Under the pieces are notes generated by a model. It searched no databases. It was not told the origin of the DNA and saw only the letters and a list, made by a program, of their open reading frames with translations. From Silene conica (Eukaryota > Streptophyta > Magnoliopsida > Caryophyllales > Caryophyllaceae), in contig CM055312.2 of the NCBI GenBank assembly GCA_029255685.2, positions 83,183,010-83,247,009 of the forward strand: a DNA stretch of 64,000 nucleotides, in the 5' to 3' direction. A program made the translations under genes and the position numbers. Shown one piece after another: positions 35,766 to 46,816 of this stretch (the first letter of the stretch is position 1; each line of letters opens with the position of its first letter).

Positions 35766-37506
35766 TAAACCTGGCAAACGGGTCATTCGATTCAGTTTCG
35801 GATCAGTTTCATTCGGATCGGGTTATTTCGGTTTACCTTTATTTTCGATTTCAGTTCGGTTCAATTCAGGTTGGAATCAGTTTTCACTTTTAATCGGTTG
35901 TAAATATTTCGGGTCAGTTCAGGTTCGAGTCAGGTTAATTTCGGAACAGATAAGACTCGGGTCGGGTCAATATCAGAGCAGATGAGATTCGATTCGGGCC
36001 ATATTCGGATCGGATGTCAAGGGATTAATATTGGATAATATTTATATATCAAATATTTCGATTTTGTTTTTGATATAATTTTTAGATTTTTGTCCGATAA
36101 TATTTCAAATTCTTTTAATAGTAATATAATTTGATTCCACATTTTTTTTCTTATCTATTTTTCTATAGTTATTGATATATTATATATACAAATAATTTAA
36201 ATATGAACGGTCAAACATGTAATACTTACGAATTGCGATTATTAAAAAGGAAAGTAGGTGGTGACTTGGTGTTATGGTGTATACGTGTATTTTTTTCGAC
36301 AAAGGTTCTATACGTGTATTGACGTAATGAGTTTTTGATTTTTTAATTTTTATCATTTATTCATTTGCCATTTGCTATTGTTTTACATTTTAGTTTTTAG
36401 TTTTTGACTTTTTAATTTTAAGTACTTATTTCTCCACTTGTTACTTTTAGGATTAATTATTAAGTTGATCAAATTGAGTGTGGATGATCAAAATGTCTAT
36501 TAAAGGCATCCAAAATAAAAAGATGAAATATATAAACAAACGATTGAAAATTTGAGACGGAAGGGGTATAAATAGACAATATAGTTAGATGAACTTATAA
36601 GTTATTAAGTATCAAGTGGAGAAATAAATACATAAAATTAAAAAGTCAAAAACTAAAAACTAAAATGTAAAACAATAGCAAATGAAAAAATGGCAAATGA
36701 ATAAATGATAAAAATTAAAAAATCAAAAACTCATTACGTCAATACACCTATACAACCTTTATCGAAAAAAATACACGTATACACCATAACACCAAGTCAC
36801 CAACTACTTTCCTTTTTAATAATCGCAATTCGTAAATATGGTATACAATTCATAACACGTATACACCATATATTTTGTAAAGATAGAAAGGATATCTCAT
36901 TTCGGTAAGAAGATCTCTAATTATCCCTAATTAATTAATGAAATTTCCAAATTTTGCGCTTTAAATCTTTTATTAGTTATTTTGTTCATCTAAATCTCTT
37001 TTGTCAGCTTCTTTTTTATCATTTCGGTTGAAATTGCAGTCAAATATGGTAAAAAATTTGATTTTGCCTCCAAAAATTGACGAACTAATTATATTTTGCC
37101 TCCAAAAATTGTATATTCTCGAATTATTTTACCGCCAACCATCATTTTACCCGCCAATATAAAAATATGTATATAAATAATTAATTTTTTTTCTTTTGTT
37201 TGACAAACGACAATTACTACATTCGGGTAATTTCGGGTTTCGGTTGAATTTCGGTCATCATTAAGCAGGTTGAAAACGGTTCGGGTGTGTTTCGATTCGG
37301 GTCAAACCAGTTCAGGTTGAAACAGTTCAGGTTTATTCGATCTCGGGTCTATTTCGGATATTACAAATTCAGTTCAATTTCGAATCAGTTCAGGTCGATT
37401 CAGGTTTCGGGGTGAAGTTCAGTTATACCTTTTGGATGTACGGTCAGGTGTCAATTCAGTTATTTTCGATCGGTTTTTCGGGTTCGGTATATTTTTGCCA
37501 GGTCTA
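35766..37506. mobile_element. hAT-type non-autonomous element (1741 bp) inside the solo LTR
   Basis: The ends TAAACCTGGCAAACGGG and TTTTTGCCAGGTCTA are inverted repeats with a mismatch. TAGGTGAT flanks both sides exactly (35758-35765 and 37507-37514), an 8-bp hAT-type TSD. The subterminal regions are full of TTCGGGTCAGTTCAGGTT-like repeats on both sides. The middle (36270-36800) contains a pair of inverted segments around 36300-36460 and 36600-36790. No transposase is encoded. Confidence 0.88.
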
Positions 37507-37659
37507 TAGGTGATACTCGGCCGGGTAGGTCGCACTCGGTCGAATACGTCGCACTCGACCGAGTATGTCGTACTCGACCGAGTGAGCCTTTTCCAGGAGT
37601 CAGACCGCAGTTAGTATATAAAGTAAACCGAGGGTACACTACAAAAAAATGCTGCCTTT

Positions 37660-38030
37660 GCGACGGAAAATTTGCGACGGATAGAAAAGCCGTCGCAAAC
37701 TTGGGTTTGGGACGGATTTTGCGACGGATTTTTTTTTTGCGACGGAATTTGTGACGGACCTAAATTTCCCAGACCCGCGAAGTGAAAGTCAAATGGCGGG
37801 AAAGTTTGCGACGGAAAATCCGTTGCAAATATTGACTTTTGCGACGGAATTTCCGTCGCAAACAAATTGACCAGACTTGACCAAATTCTGGTCAAGGTCA
37901 AACTTTGACCAGATTTGCGACGGAATTTCCGTCGCAAAAGTCAAAATTTGCGACGGAATTTCCGTCGCAAATCTGGTCAAAGTTTGACCTTGACCAGATT
38001 TGCGACGGAAATTCCGTCGCAAAGTTATAT
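37660..38030. repeat. Left subterminal repeats of the CACTA element
   Basis: At least ten GCGACGGA or TCCGTCGC motifs occur in both orientations, several joined as TGCGACGGAATTTCCGTCGC palindromes. These are where CACTA transposase-associated proteins are expected to bind. The matching right array is at 41405-41730. Confidence 0.9.
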
Positions 38031-38070
38031 TATATAGACCCCGCGGGTCTTATTTTTCCCCAAATCGATT

Positions 38071-38330
38071 TCATAAATTAAAACCTAAAACCCTAAAGGC
38101 GATTTGCGACACCACCACCCTACCACGCCCCCACCCTACCACGCCGCCGCCGCCGCAGCCGCCGGCACCTCCTCCTCCTTCCTCCTTCCTTCCTCCTCCT
38201 TCCTCCTTCTTCCTCTCCTTCTCCTTTCTTCTCCCTTCCACCTGCCACCTCACCGCCACCACCACCTCACCTCCGCCACCTTGCCGCCGCCACTTCTTTT
38301 TTCCTTCTCCATTTCTCCTTATGTATGTAT
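38071..38330. other. C-rich low-complexity stretch in the CACTA 5' region
   Basis: CCACC, CCGCC and TCCTCCTT repeats make a strand-biased pyrimidine block. Long frames on both strands here are composition artefacts. It may belong to the leader of the transposon gene. Confidence 0.6.
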
Positions 38331-38692
38331 ACTAACTTTCGTTATTTATATACCGTCTTAATTAGTTATGTTTAATCCGTCGCAAAATTCCGTCGCAAAT
38401 TCCGTATTATTGTTTTTTTATTGTTATTAGGAATAGTTAGTTTAGTTTAATTGTTATTTGATTAGTTTAGTTAGTATTGTTAGGTGGTTAGTGATATTAG
38501 GTTAGTAGCTAATTCCGTCCCAAATCTGTCGCATATTGTTGTTAAGATGTTTAGGACGATTGATTTTTGATATAAAATTTGCATTGTTGTTGATTGTTAG
38601 TGTTGTTGATTTGTTTAGAATATTCTTGAATAGTACCCGTTCAATAATTACACATTAGGTGTAATTGTTGAATAGTCCCCGTTTTGGGACTG

Positions 38693-38903
38693 TCTTTGAA
38701 TCTTTCATGCCATTTAGGTAGTAAACACTCTTATATTTTCTTGATTGTAATGAAACAAAAATTGGGCAACACTTCCTTATTGTTCTCCAAATACATTCTA
38801 TATAATGTATTTGGAGAACAATAGGGAAGTGCTGCCCAATTTTTGTCTCATTACAATCAAGAAAATATAAGAGTGTTTACTAATGGTATGAAAGATTCAA
38901 AGA
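38693..38903. repeat. Near-perfect hairpin with about 100-bp arms inside the CACTA element
   Basis: The left arm (38693-38797) runs from TCTTTGAATCTTTC to CTCCAAATACATT. The right arm (38804-38903) runs from AATGTATTTGGAGAAC to GAAAGATTCAAAGA. They are complementary except for a few mismatches and short indels, around the loop CTATAT. This is a candidate small-RNA-producing hairpin. Confidence 0.88.
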
Positions 38904-38964
38904 TGGGTTTAGGCTGGAGAGATAAAGACCCCAGACCAATATATGTAAATTGTTTTTTTTTGCA

Positions 38965-39250
38965 GGTTGGTGTTGGTGTTGGTGTTGGTTTTGGTGTTGG
39001 TGTTGGTGTTGGTGTTGGTGTTGGTGTTGGTGTATGTTGGTGTTGGTGTTGGTGTTGGTGTTGGTAGTTGTAGTTGTTGTTGTTGTTGTTGTTGTTAGTT
39101 GTTGTTATATATATATGTAGTTGTTATTTAATTGTTGTTGTTAATTAATTGTTGTTGTTGTTGTTAATAAGTTGTTAACTAGTTTTTGTTGTTAGTTGTT
39201 GTTATATATATATGTAGTTGTTGTTATTTAATTGTTGTTGTTAATTAGTT
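38965..39250. repeat. (GGTGTT)n and (GTT)n microsatellites
   Basis: GTTGGT hexamers fill 38965-39065 and GTT triplets with ATATATATGTAGTTG insertions follow to about 39250. They precede the transposase exon and probably lie in an intron. Confidence 0.85.
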
Positions 39251-39265
39251 GTTGTTATTGTTTGT

Positions 39266-39542
39266 TAAAATATGTAGATTTACTATAAAGAGATTAAAAA
39301 GAAAATGGATGTATGAAAGGCTGGATTCTAGGAAAAAAATAAGGCAGGATTTCGTAATTGGTGTTAATGAATTCATTAACTATGTTAAGCAACAAGACGA
39401 ATACGTTAGGAATAGAGAAATTAGGTGTCCATGTTCTAAGTGTAAGAATACAAAGTATTTAGTTGAGCAAGAAGTACGGAAACACCTTGGTTTGAGAGGG
39501 TTTTGTGATAATTACTACGATTGGGTGTGTCACGGAGAGTGA
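39266..39542 (+). pseudogene. CACTA transposase-associated domain exon
   Basis: After an AG acceptor-like site the frame reads KRKWMYERLDSRKK, then EIRCPCSKCKNTKYLVEQEV and FCDNYYDWVCHGE, the transposase-associated domain (CxC..C zinc pattern) that starts plant CACTA transposases. It ends at TGA 39540-39542, right after the HGE that normally leads into the transposase. The joining segment is missing. Confidence 0.8.
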
Positions 39543-39545
39543 ACA

Positions 39546-40514
39546 ATGTCTCATCCAAGTGACGGGGAGGCTTGGAAACAGTTTGACCGGCTGCATCCTG
39601 ATTTTGCATCTGAGCCTAGGAATGTCCGTCTTGGACTTTGCACTGATGGTTTCGCACCGTTTAGTCAATTCGGGAAGCAATATTCATGTTGGCCGGTGAT
39701 ACTTACTCCATACAATTTACCACCATGGCTCTGTATGAAAAGACAGTTTATGCTCTTAACATTACTTATTCCCGGTCCCCACAATCCAAAGAAAAACCTT
39801 GACGTCTATTTGCAGCCTCTTATTCACGAGTTGAAGCAATTATGGGAGACGGGGATCTTAACCTATGACGTCTCCTTGAAGCAAAACTTTGATCTTAGAG
39901 CCGCACTCCTATGGACGATCAACGACTTTCCTGCATATGGCATGTTATCTGGTTGGACAACTCAAGGTGAGCATGCATGTCCATATTGTATGAAAAATGA
40001 GACTAAGTCAGTTTGGCTACAACATGGCAAAAAATGGAGTTGGTTTGATTGTCATCGACAGTTTTTAGACAGTAATCATGTTTTTCGTAAGGATAAGGTG
40101 CATTTTAGAAAAGGGAAAGTTGAGCACGATGTAGCTGCGAAGAGGTTAACAGGCAATGAAGTCTGGGATTGTGTCAAACATCTACCGAAAATTGTGGATG
40201 GATCTGAACGTGAACTGAATTTGCTTAAAGGGAAACGGATTGGGTGGTGGAAACAAAGCATCTTTTGGGAGCTTCCCTATTGGAGCACGCTACTAATTCG
40301 ACATAACCTTGATGAGTATGAGGATGAGGACGAGGATGAGGACGAGGATGAGGATGAGGATGAGGATGAGGATGAGGATGAGGATGAGGATGAGGATGAG
40401 GATGAGGATGAGGATGAGGATGAGTATGAGGATGAGGATGAAGATGAAGATATTATAGATTCTCTTTGTAAGGATGTAGGAATAATTTGTTTAAGTGATG
40501 ATGATGATGATTAG
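39546..40514 (+). CDS. TNP2-type CACTA transposase fragment with an acidic repeat tail
   Basis: The 322-residue frame starts MSHPSDGEAWKQFDRLHPDF and continues RNVRLGLCTDGFAPF, FMLLTLLIPGPHNPKKNLDV and GEHACPYCM, typical of the Transposase_21 (TNP2) domain. It covers roughly the first half, to the CWDCVKH-like region, and is cut off after YWSTLLIRHNLDEYE. The end is then about 40 codons of Glu-Asp repeats (40315-40446), probably from expansion of a GAGGAT microsatellite, and an acidic stop. With the first domain separated and the C-terminal half missing, it is unlikely to work as a transposase. Confidence 0.75.
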   Translation: MSHPSDGEAWKQFDRLHPDFASEPRNVRLGLCTDGFAPFSQFGKQYSCWPVILTPYNLPPWLCMKRQFMLLTLLIPGPHNPKKNLDVYLQPLIHELKQLWETGILTYDVSLKQNFDLRAALLWTINDFPAYGMLSGWTTQGEHACPYCMKNETKSVWLQHGKKWSWFDCHRQFLDSNHVFRKDKVHFRKGKVEHDVAAKRLTGNEVWDCVKHLPKIVDGSERELNLLKGKRIGWWKQSIFWELPYWSTLLIRHNLDEYEDEDEDEDEDEDEDEDEDEDEDEDEDEDEDEDEDEYEDEDEDEDIIDSLCKDVGIICLSDDDDD

Positions 40515-40627
40515 GACTACTATCTATACTAATTAACGTCAACAAATGCGTTTTCTTTATGTTTTAGTAATTTGGTTTAGTAATTAATTAACGTATACTA
40601 ATCACATTTTATTTTTGTTTTGTAGGA

Positions 40628-41160
40628 AAAAGTTTTTTCAAGAAAGTCGAAAATGATAAGTGAAGGGATCCCGGAGCAAGATATCGACGACAACGAGATC
40701 TACTTCGAAGAACACGGCGGTTTCAACAAGAAAGGGTTGATACTCGGTATGGGAAATGCAGCCCCAGTCATTTACGAGCGTCGTCGTCACTCAAGTGCTG
40801 AGACCCAATCATCATACACCCCAGGTTTGTATTTTATAGTTTATTAAAAATTAAGACTAACCAATTATTTAACCGTTTATTAAATGAATATAATATCATG
40901 TTTGACTATTCATTGCAGGTATCGTCGGCAGAGTTCTTCGAGAGAATGCTCAGCTAAGAGAACGTGATCTTGAGACATCCCAAAGGCTGAAGGCAATTGA
41001 AGAATACTTAAGTCAACAGGGGGCGGAGTTCACTACTCAGAGCTGCAACCCGGGAGGCTTTTCTCAGCCGAGACGCGACTTCGACGATGATGGCGGCGAC
41101 AATGCTAGGGCGGCCACTCATTTCGCCACCCCACAGCCCACCGACACGACCGTTAGATAG
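40628..41160 (+). pseudogene. CACTA second-gene or transposase C-terminal remnant
   Basis: An exon (about 40628-40824) reads MISEGIPEQDIDDNEIYFEE and GFNKKGLILGMGNAAPVIYE before a GT donor in CCAGGTTTG. A second exon after CATTGCAG (40919) reads RVLRENAQLRERDLETSQRL, a coiled-coil-like stretch, and ends at TAG 41158-41160. The organisation recalls the En/Spm plant transposase (Ptta) C-terminal region. It lies downstream of the TNP2 fragment. Confidence 0.5.
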
Positions 41161-41404
41161 GTTTTATTAGGTTGTTTAGTTGATGTACCGCGGATTATGT
41201 TTAGTTTTTAGTTGGATGATCATTTGTACAACCTTCATTTTAGTTATGAAAAGACGTTTTAAAAACCTTGTCTCCGACAAGTTTTTTGTTGCTGGGTTGT
41301 TTTTCTGAAATTGTAGGTTTAGAGATCATGCAAAAGGGAAAAAATGAATCATTTCAATGGAAATGGGGAGCTGGAAAAACGGCTGAAACCCGAAAATCAT
41401 ACAG

Positions 41405-41730
41405 GAATTTGCGACGGAAATGTCTCAATTTGCGACGGAATTCCGTCGCAAACCTTGACCAGAAGTCAAAGTCAGTCCAGATTTGCGACGGAAATTCCGT
41501 TGCAAATAGTCACTTTGCGACGGATTTTCCGTCGCAAATCTGGACTGACTTTGATTTCTGGTCAAGGTCAGTCCGTCGCAAAATAAGGTCAATCCGTCGC
41601 AAAAGTGTTGCGACGGAAAAATCCGTCGCAAATAAACTTTTTGCGACAAAAATATGGGACAGATGCAATCCGTCGCAAATCCGTCGCAAAAACATCATTT
41701 TCGACGGATTTCACCCTTTTTGCGACGGAC
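41405..41730. repeat. Right subterminal repeats of the CACTA element
   Basis: TTTGCGACGGA and TCCGTCGCAAA motifs in both orientations recur at least 12 times, mirroring the left array. Frames read through them are artefacts. Confidence 0.9.
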
Positions 41731-42779
41731 AATTCCCTCGCAAAGAGCGCATTGTTTTGTAGTGGTAAAAACCTCATTTCATGCAGTTCAGAAAATAGAA
41801 ACCCTAGATTCCTATCACCCCCTTCCTCCCAGTTTCCGTCAAGAGTCCGTTGCAAGAGTATGGAAGCGCCTATCATCTAGCCTAGTATCGTGTCATCAAG
41901 TAAGTATCGTCTTTCTCGTTGTATGTCTTCTAGATGATGGTTATAATAACTATGGTTAGTAATCCATGTGTATGTTCTTAGGAGGGGATTTTGTAAAAGA
42001 GTTCTGGTAGAAAGCTTGGATTTGCATTCCGTGACTGATTGCCTTGAGGTAGGGTTCTCCCTAGTCAGTTATCTGTAATGTAATTGTGACGGTATTCCTG
42101 ATATATTGTGACGATATTATTGTTGTGTTGTAAGACTGATATCACTTGTGGTAACAATATGAGATTTCAATGGTAATGTGTGTGACGGTTGCGGGGAACA
42201 GATCTCACTCCTATGACCGCTCTCCGTGGGACCCGCCACGGAGAGGATGTGCACCTTAATGGTCGAGGTACCTGCTTGCTGCGGTAAGTGGGGGAATTGG
42301 TGTGGGGCTAAAGGCCGCCACTTGGTTTATATGGTAGTGACGACGGTGATTGGTGATGTCAGCATGCGATGCCTTGAGATTGTTATACAATTCTTGATTT
42401 TCGTAGTGATGATATTGCTATACAGTAACTGACGCTTGTGGTTTGTGCGCTGTGATGGTCCATGTAATGGTGAGCAGATTCTCAGGTTTGTAGATATTGA
42501 TGCTTGCTGGCTTGGGAAGGATGGGACATCACATTCGGTTTTGTAGAATCTTATGAGTCTTAGCTTTCGCTGGTGTTTTGGTTTACAGTGTCGTTTGGCA
42601 GACGGTTGTATTTCACATTTAAACTTTTGTACTTTACTTATATAAAGTGGCAACTATTGTTTATCTTATATTATACCTTAGGTAACTGAGATGGTAATAT
42701 CCTCATAGTCTGATGGTCCTGTTTTAAAGGCATTAGGTTATGAGGGTGTTATAGTAATTTTTAGAGCTTAGAAAAGCAT

Positions 42780-43063
42780 TTGCATAGTGTGACAGTAATG
42801 TGGTTAGAGCTCTTTTTGACAAAAAAGTACCTGGAAATTGTACTCTCACCTCATCTAGAATCCAAAAATAAATTGTTAATGTCTTTGCAAATGAGACCAC
42901 CAAAAAGACTATGGAAGAATTGGATGGTGGGTTTTTTGGTATTCTTGTCGATGATAATTTAGTTACTTTTATAGAGAGGAATTTATTTTGTAAGGTTACT
43001 AATGAAGAACTTATAAACAATTTTCAAAATATGAGAACTCGTAGGCTGCGACTAGATTAATAT
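42780..43063 (+). pseudogene. hAT transposase, internal and C-terminal remnant
   Basis: After the solo LTR, frames give IVNVFANETTKKTMEELDGG and FFGILVDDN, close to the ILVDES region of ZMYM1-like transposases. These are followed directly by FIERNLFCKVTNEELINNFQ and NMRTRRLRL, the family's C-terminal end. Most of the catalytic domain between them is deleted, so the element was already non-autonomous. Confidence 0.65.
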
Positions 43064-43196
43064 TTCCGCGTTAAGTTTGTAATTTGGAATTTGTGACTTA
43101 TATTTTTATCTCGTGGTAAGATTTTTTTTTACAATTATGATGTATATTTTCTCGCTACCCCATATTTAAATTTATGGGTTTGCCCCTGGTTATACA

Positions 43197-43315
43197 CACT
43201 ACCATCATGTGCCAAAGATAAAAATGAACGGAATGGCACGATCGTTCTTTGTATTATTTCCCTTTCACATATTCTCTTATTCATTGTAAGTATTACATTC
43301 GTTATCTAAGAGATA

Positions 43316-43350
<35 letters not shown>

Positions 43351-44653
43351 TGTTTGGGGGAAGTACTGCGAAAGATCGTACCCTTAACCCTACCTTATGA
43401 CTTGACCATGTGTGAAGGGATTATGTGAATCAATTTACTCTATTGTATAATCAGTTGTTTACGTTTGGGTGTATGGGTAATAGCATGAACCGAATACCAA
43501 ACTGACCGGGGCAATGTTATAGTCTAATCACATGTTGTTACTTAAGGCAAAAAGGGTGGTCGCGTGAGTCTTCGATCTCCGTAATTGTATAAATTGTGTT
43601 GTGCTGATTATATGAAAATAATTAATGTATAGGGACGAGATTTGTAGAAGAAAAGTTTTAATTGACTGCTTGTTTCATTATCACAGAGTTATTATTGTTA
43701 AGGTAGGGATACCCTACTCATCACTCTTTTGCGTCATTGTTTTGTGAAAGCGGTTGCAAAACATGTGGAAGTGCGGGAGCTGTTGCAAATATGGTTAGTC
43801 GATTGACTGGGTTTTATGGTCGATCGACAAATTGGTAGTTCAGTGTTTGGTCGGTTGACTAGTTGCTATGGTCGATCAAGTTAGAATTGGTACAACGGGC
43901 GATGTTTGTTATTCAACGTAATGTGTTCCTTGTGAATTATTACTATTCTAACTTGAATGCGTTTATTGTATTTTTGTGACTAAGATGGAGGGTGTTAAGG
44001 GAGTTACTTCAATGACGAGACGATACAGTTTAAAGGAATTTTACCTTAGTGATATGAGCATTGTGTTAAAGAAGTTGTGCTATGTATGAGATGGGTTTAG
44101 TGTTAAGGGAGACTCTGAGAGTACCGGTTGGCTCGTGATGACGAGAGGCCGAGTGCTTATATTGTGGTTGATGTTTATGTGTATTGCACTTTACATACAG
44201 TTGCCTGGCATTATTATTTCGTATATTGTTATTTTATATCTACTCAACATGTGGTTGACGTGAGTTGCTGTCTTATGGCAAAATTATCACCTATTTTTGG
44301 GGTGACATGTGTTGATCCATTCAATACTTTTCGATCAAATGAGGAACAATTAATAAAGCGGGTTCTGGTTAGTAATTGATGTGATGCGACATTGAGAAGT
44401 AGTGTAGAACGAGTGATACAGAGCGCGTGAAGTCTAAATATCAAGGGTCGTATCTAGTAGTCAGACAACATCATCATCATTTTAATAAACACGGTTCTAA
44501 TCTTGGATTTAATAATTGGTTGAATTATACTTCGTATTTTATTTTGTTGGGACGTTTAATGTATTGATGTAATTTTTAATAAAGTATGTTGTATTGTTTC
44601 AATTTGATCATCATTGTCATGGGTTTCCAAAATGACAACTGTTTCGTTTTATC
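43197..44653. mobile_element. LTR-like retrotransposon debris
   Basis: No coding sequence was seen. GGTCGATCGAC-type inverted motifs near 43795-43880, and the CACCTATTTTTGGGGTGACA block near 44287, match features of other LTR sequences in the window. A (TTA)n microsatellite lies at 43319-43350. The ends were not resolved. Confidence 0.45.
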
Positions 44654-44844
44654 AAGAATGTCTTGTTAAAAAAACGAAACAAACAAAGACAAAATATTAG
44701 AGTCTCTCTAGGGTTTCTATGAGGGTTTCTTCCTTGCGTCGTCATTGATATTTCCTTGTCTCTTAAGGTTTCTTTCCTTCTTCCTCGAAGAAGGTTTTTT
44801 GAGGGATCCTTTTCTTTTATTTTTCTTTTTTTAATCCTTGCTCT

Positions 44845-46220
44845 ATGATGTCATTCAATAAATCCTTTGACCTAAACAACAAAGGAAAAGGGGTGATGGA
44901 GAATGACGAGGATACGTTCGTGTGGGATGTCGGTGGGAGTTCGACGGACAAAGAAAATTCTCGTATGTTGATTGTTGGACGGATCTGGACCCCGAAGGCC
45001 ATTAACGCTAAAGCAGCGATTGACTCCATGATTAAATTATGGAACACTAAAGGTACGACTACCGGAAACCTAGTTGATGCAGAGCAAAAAAATTGTTTTT
45101 AATTTTGAAAACGAGACTGAGAAATCTAAAGTGCTGGATGAGCAACCATGTCAATTCGATAAGTTTATTTGGTCTTTTAGCGAACCTTGCGAGGAAGGGA
45201 GGTTGACTGATACACCTTTATTCCATATTCCGCTATGGGTACGTGTTTATGAATTACCAGCGAGAGGACGGTCGAATGTTGAGAATGTGCAAAGATTGGG
45301 GTCGCATATAGGAACGTTCATAATGTCTGATAATACACCTTTTCCGGAGATGGAACGAGCGGTGAGGATTAGGGTGGTCCATGGCGTGAGGAAATCCTTG
45401 AAATCGGTGGTGGGGATTAGAATGCCATCAGGACATCTTCTTGAATTTAATGTTAAGTACAAAAGAATACCGAACTTTTTCTATGGATGCGGAAAATTAG
45501 GGCACGGTGAGAAAGACTGAAGAGGGCCCTTATGAGGAAGGTGAGTTGAGGTTTGATGAAATTCTACGAGCATCACCATGGAAAGCCTTTAAAACTGTGG
45601 CTGAGGCGAGAGGAACATCTGTGCGGGCTCTTACACCAGAGTTTGAAAATGAGTGTAAGAAAAGGGAGAAGATGGCTGTGGAGGAGGTGATTGAGAAGCT
45701 TAAGAAAATCGCGGTCAGACAGAGGGGAGGGGGCAGTAGAAGAGGTGCCAATAGTCCAAATCAAAAGGAGAAGGAGGGCTTGGTAGGCGATGGAGGTCAA
45801 GGCGCGGAGAAGGAAGCAGGGGCTGGGGTGGATAATAGGGGAACACATTATGTTATGATGGGGACAAGGAGTGTTGATTTGGTCGAGACAAATATATTTG
45901 AGAAGGAGTGCGAAGGGGAGAATAATATAAGGGAGTATATGGTGATGGTGAATGATGATATCATGGGGGTGGGTGTGTCTGGCAGTGTAGGGGTGAACGC
46001 AAGCAAATGGAAGCGAATAAATAGAGACCATAATTTCTTCCCGATAGACACTGAGAAATGGGTGTCGAAGGGGCACAAACGGAAGTGCGAAGAGGTAAAG
46101 GAAGCAGATGGTGTCTTTGAGGAGGAAAGTGAGGTCGTGTCTAAGAAGAGTCGAACTTTGATGGGTGTGCTATCACCTGAGGCGGCGGTTGAGGGAGCTC
46201 AACCCCGCCGGGCATTATGA
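44845..46220 (+). pseudogene. LINE ORF1 (DUF4283 and zinc-knuckle-type), frameshifted
   Basis: The ATG at 44845 opens MSFNKSFDLNNKGKGVMEND, and SRMLIVGRIWTPKAINAKA follows. A shift in the A run near 45090 leads to FDKFIWSFSEPCEEGRLTDT, VWVRVYELP-like and GYCGK-like FFYGCGKLGHGEKD motifs, characteristic of the DUF4283 and CCHC part of plant LINE ORF1. A second shift near 45515 leads into a Lys/Glu-rich tail ending at 46218-46220. ORF1 products bind the LINE RNA. Confidence 0.75.
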
Positions 46221-46816
46221 AAACTCTGAGCCTTAACTGAAGGGGTTTGGGCAACCCGATTGCAATAGGCGGTTTACAAAATCTAGTCTGGAGAGTGAGT
46301 CCAGATTTTATTTTATTGTGTGAAACAAAATTGGGTGCGGCGGACACTCAGAAGGTTAGACAAACTTTGGGGGATTATGAGGGACAAGAGGTTGATAGTA
46401 TGGGTAGAAGTGGCGGGCTTGCTAGTTGGTGGAGGAAGGGTATGAATGTTTATTTCCGTTCTGCTTCTATTCACTATATGGACTGGGACGTGGAGATGGG
46501 TGGACTGCGATGGAGACTTACGGGCTTTTACGGATGGCCGACTATACAAGATAGACATCTCTCATGGGAACAGCTTCAGATTCTTGCTGAACAGACGGAC
46601 GACCCTTGGCTTTGTATAGGGGATTATAACGAAGTGCTTTACGCGACGGAGATGAAAGGTGGGACAAGAGCTTTGTGGCAGATGAATAATTTTCGGGAAG
46701 CAATTAACGATTGTGGGTTCCGGGATATCCCTTTCGAGGGGTATGAGTTCACATACGATAATGGGCAAGCTGGTTCGGATAATCGTCATAAAGCCGTATT
46801 GATAGAGCTATGGTGA
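46211..46816 (+). pseudogene. LINE ORF2, AP-endonuclease domain
   Basis: The frame shows GLGNPIAIGGLQNLV, DFILLCETKLG, GGLASWWRKGM, LTGFYGWP and WLCIGDYNEVL, the ordered motifs of plant LINE endonucleases, with the catalytic E in CETK and D/N in GDYNE. A stop stands in the usual SWNCRG start (LN*RG near 46232). A further shift near 46810 moves the C-terminal WSDHLPIM motif to another frame (46810-47007). Confidence 0.75.

Larger units (their letters stand above)
37637..41764 (+). mobile_element. CACTA (En/Spm) transposon, 4128 bp, with defective transposase
   Basis: The termini CACTACAAAAAAATG and CATTGTTTTGTAGTG form a 15-bp TIR with one mismatch. GTA flanks both ends exactly (37634-37636 and 41765-41767), the 3-bp TSD of CACTA elements. 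Subterminal TTTGCGACGGAATTTCCG-type repeats in both orientations fill 37660-38030 and 41405-41730. The interior has a truncated TNP2-type transposase and a second gene remnant. Confidence 0.95.
35707..42753. mobile_element. Solo LTR of about 1.17 kb, split by a hAT-type element and a CACTA element
   Basis: It begins TGTAACACCCCTCG and ends GAGGGTGTTATA, a mutated TG...CA pair. GTAAT flanks it exactly (35702-35706 and 42754-42758). Removing the hAT-type element and the CACTA element, each with one TSD copy, leaves about 1167 bp. The part at 37515-37590 carries repeated inverted motifs such as CACTCGACCGAGT. Confidence 0.85.
33970..43188. mobile_element. hAT transposon with ZMYM1-like transposase remnants, split by a nested solo LTR
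   Basis: The element begins CAGTGGCGAA and ends TTTGCCCCTG (as CAGGGGCAAA on the - strand, eight of ten matching). GTTATACA flanks it exactly (33962-33969 and 43189-43196). Without the solo LTR at 35707-42753 and one copy of its TSD, the element is about 2.2 kb. Transposase pieces lie at both sides of the insertion, on the + strand. Confidence 0.85.

Noticed and set aside
37611..38022. Overlapping frames rich in RRKFRRKSGQ
   Set aside because: They are read through CACTA subterminal TGCGACGGA repeats; the same happens at 41425-41959.
38071..38361. Pro- and Ser-rich frames on both strands
   Set aside because: They are products of a C-rich low-complexity block.
45573..46076. A 167-residue - strand frame
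   Set aside because: It is antisense to the LINE ORF1 tail and follows from its purine-rich strand.
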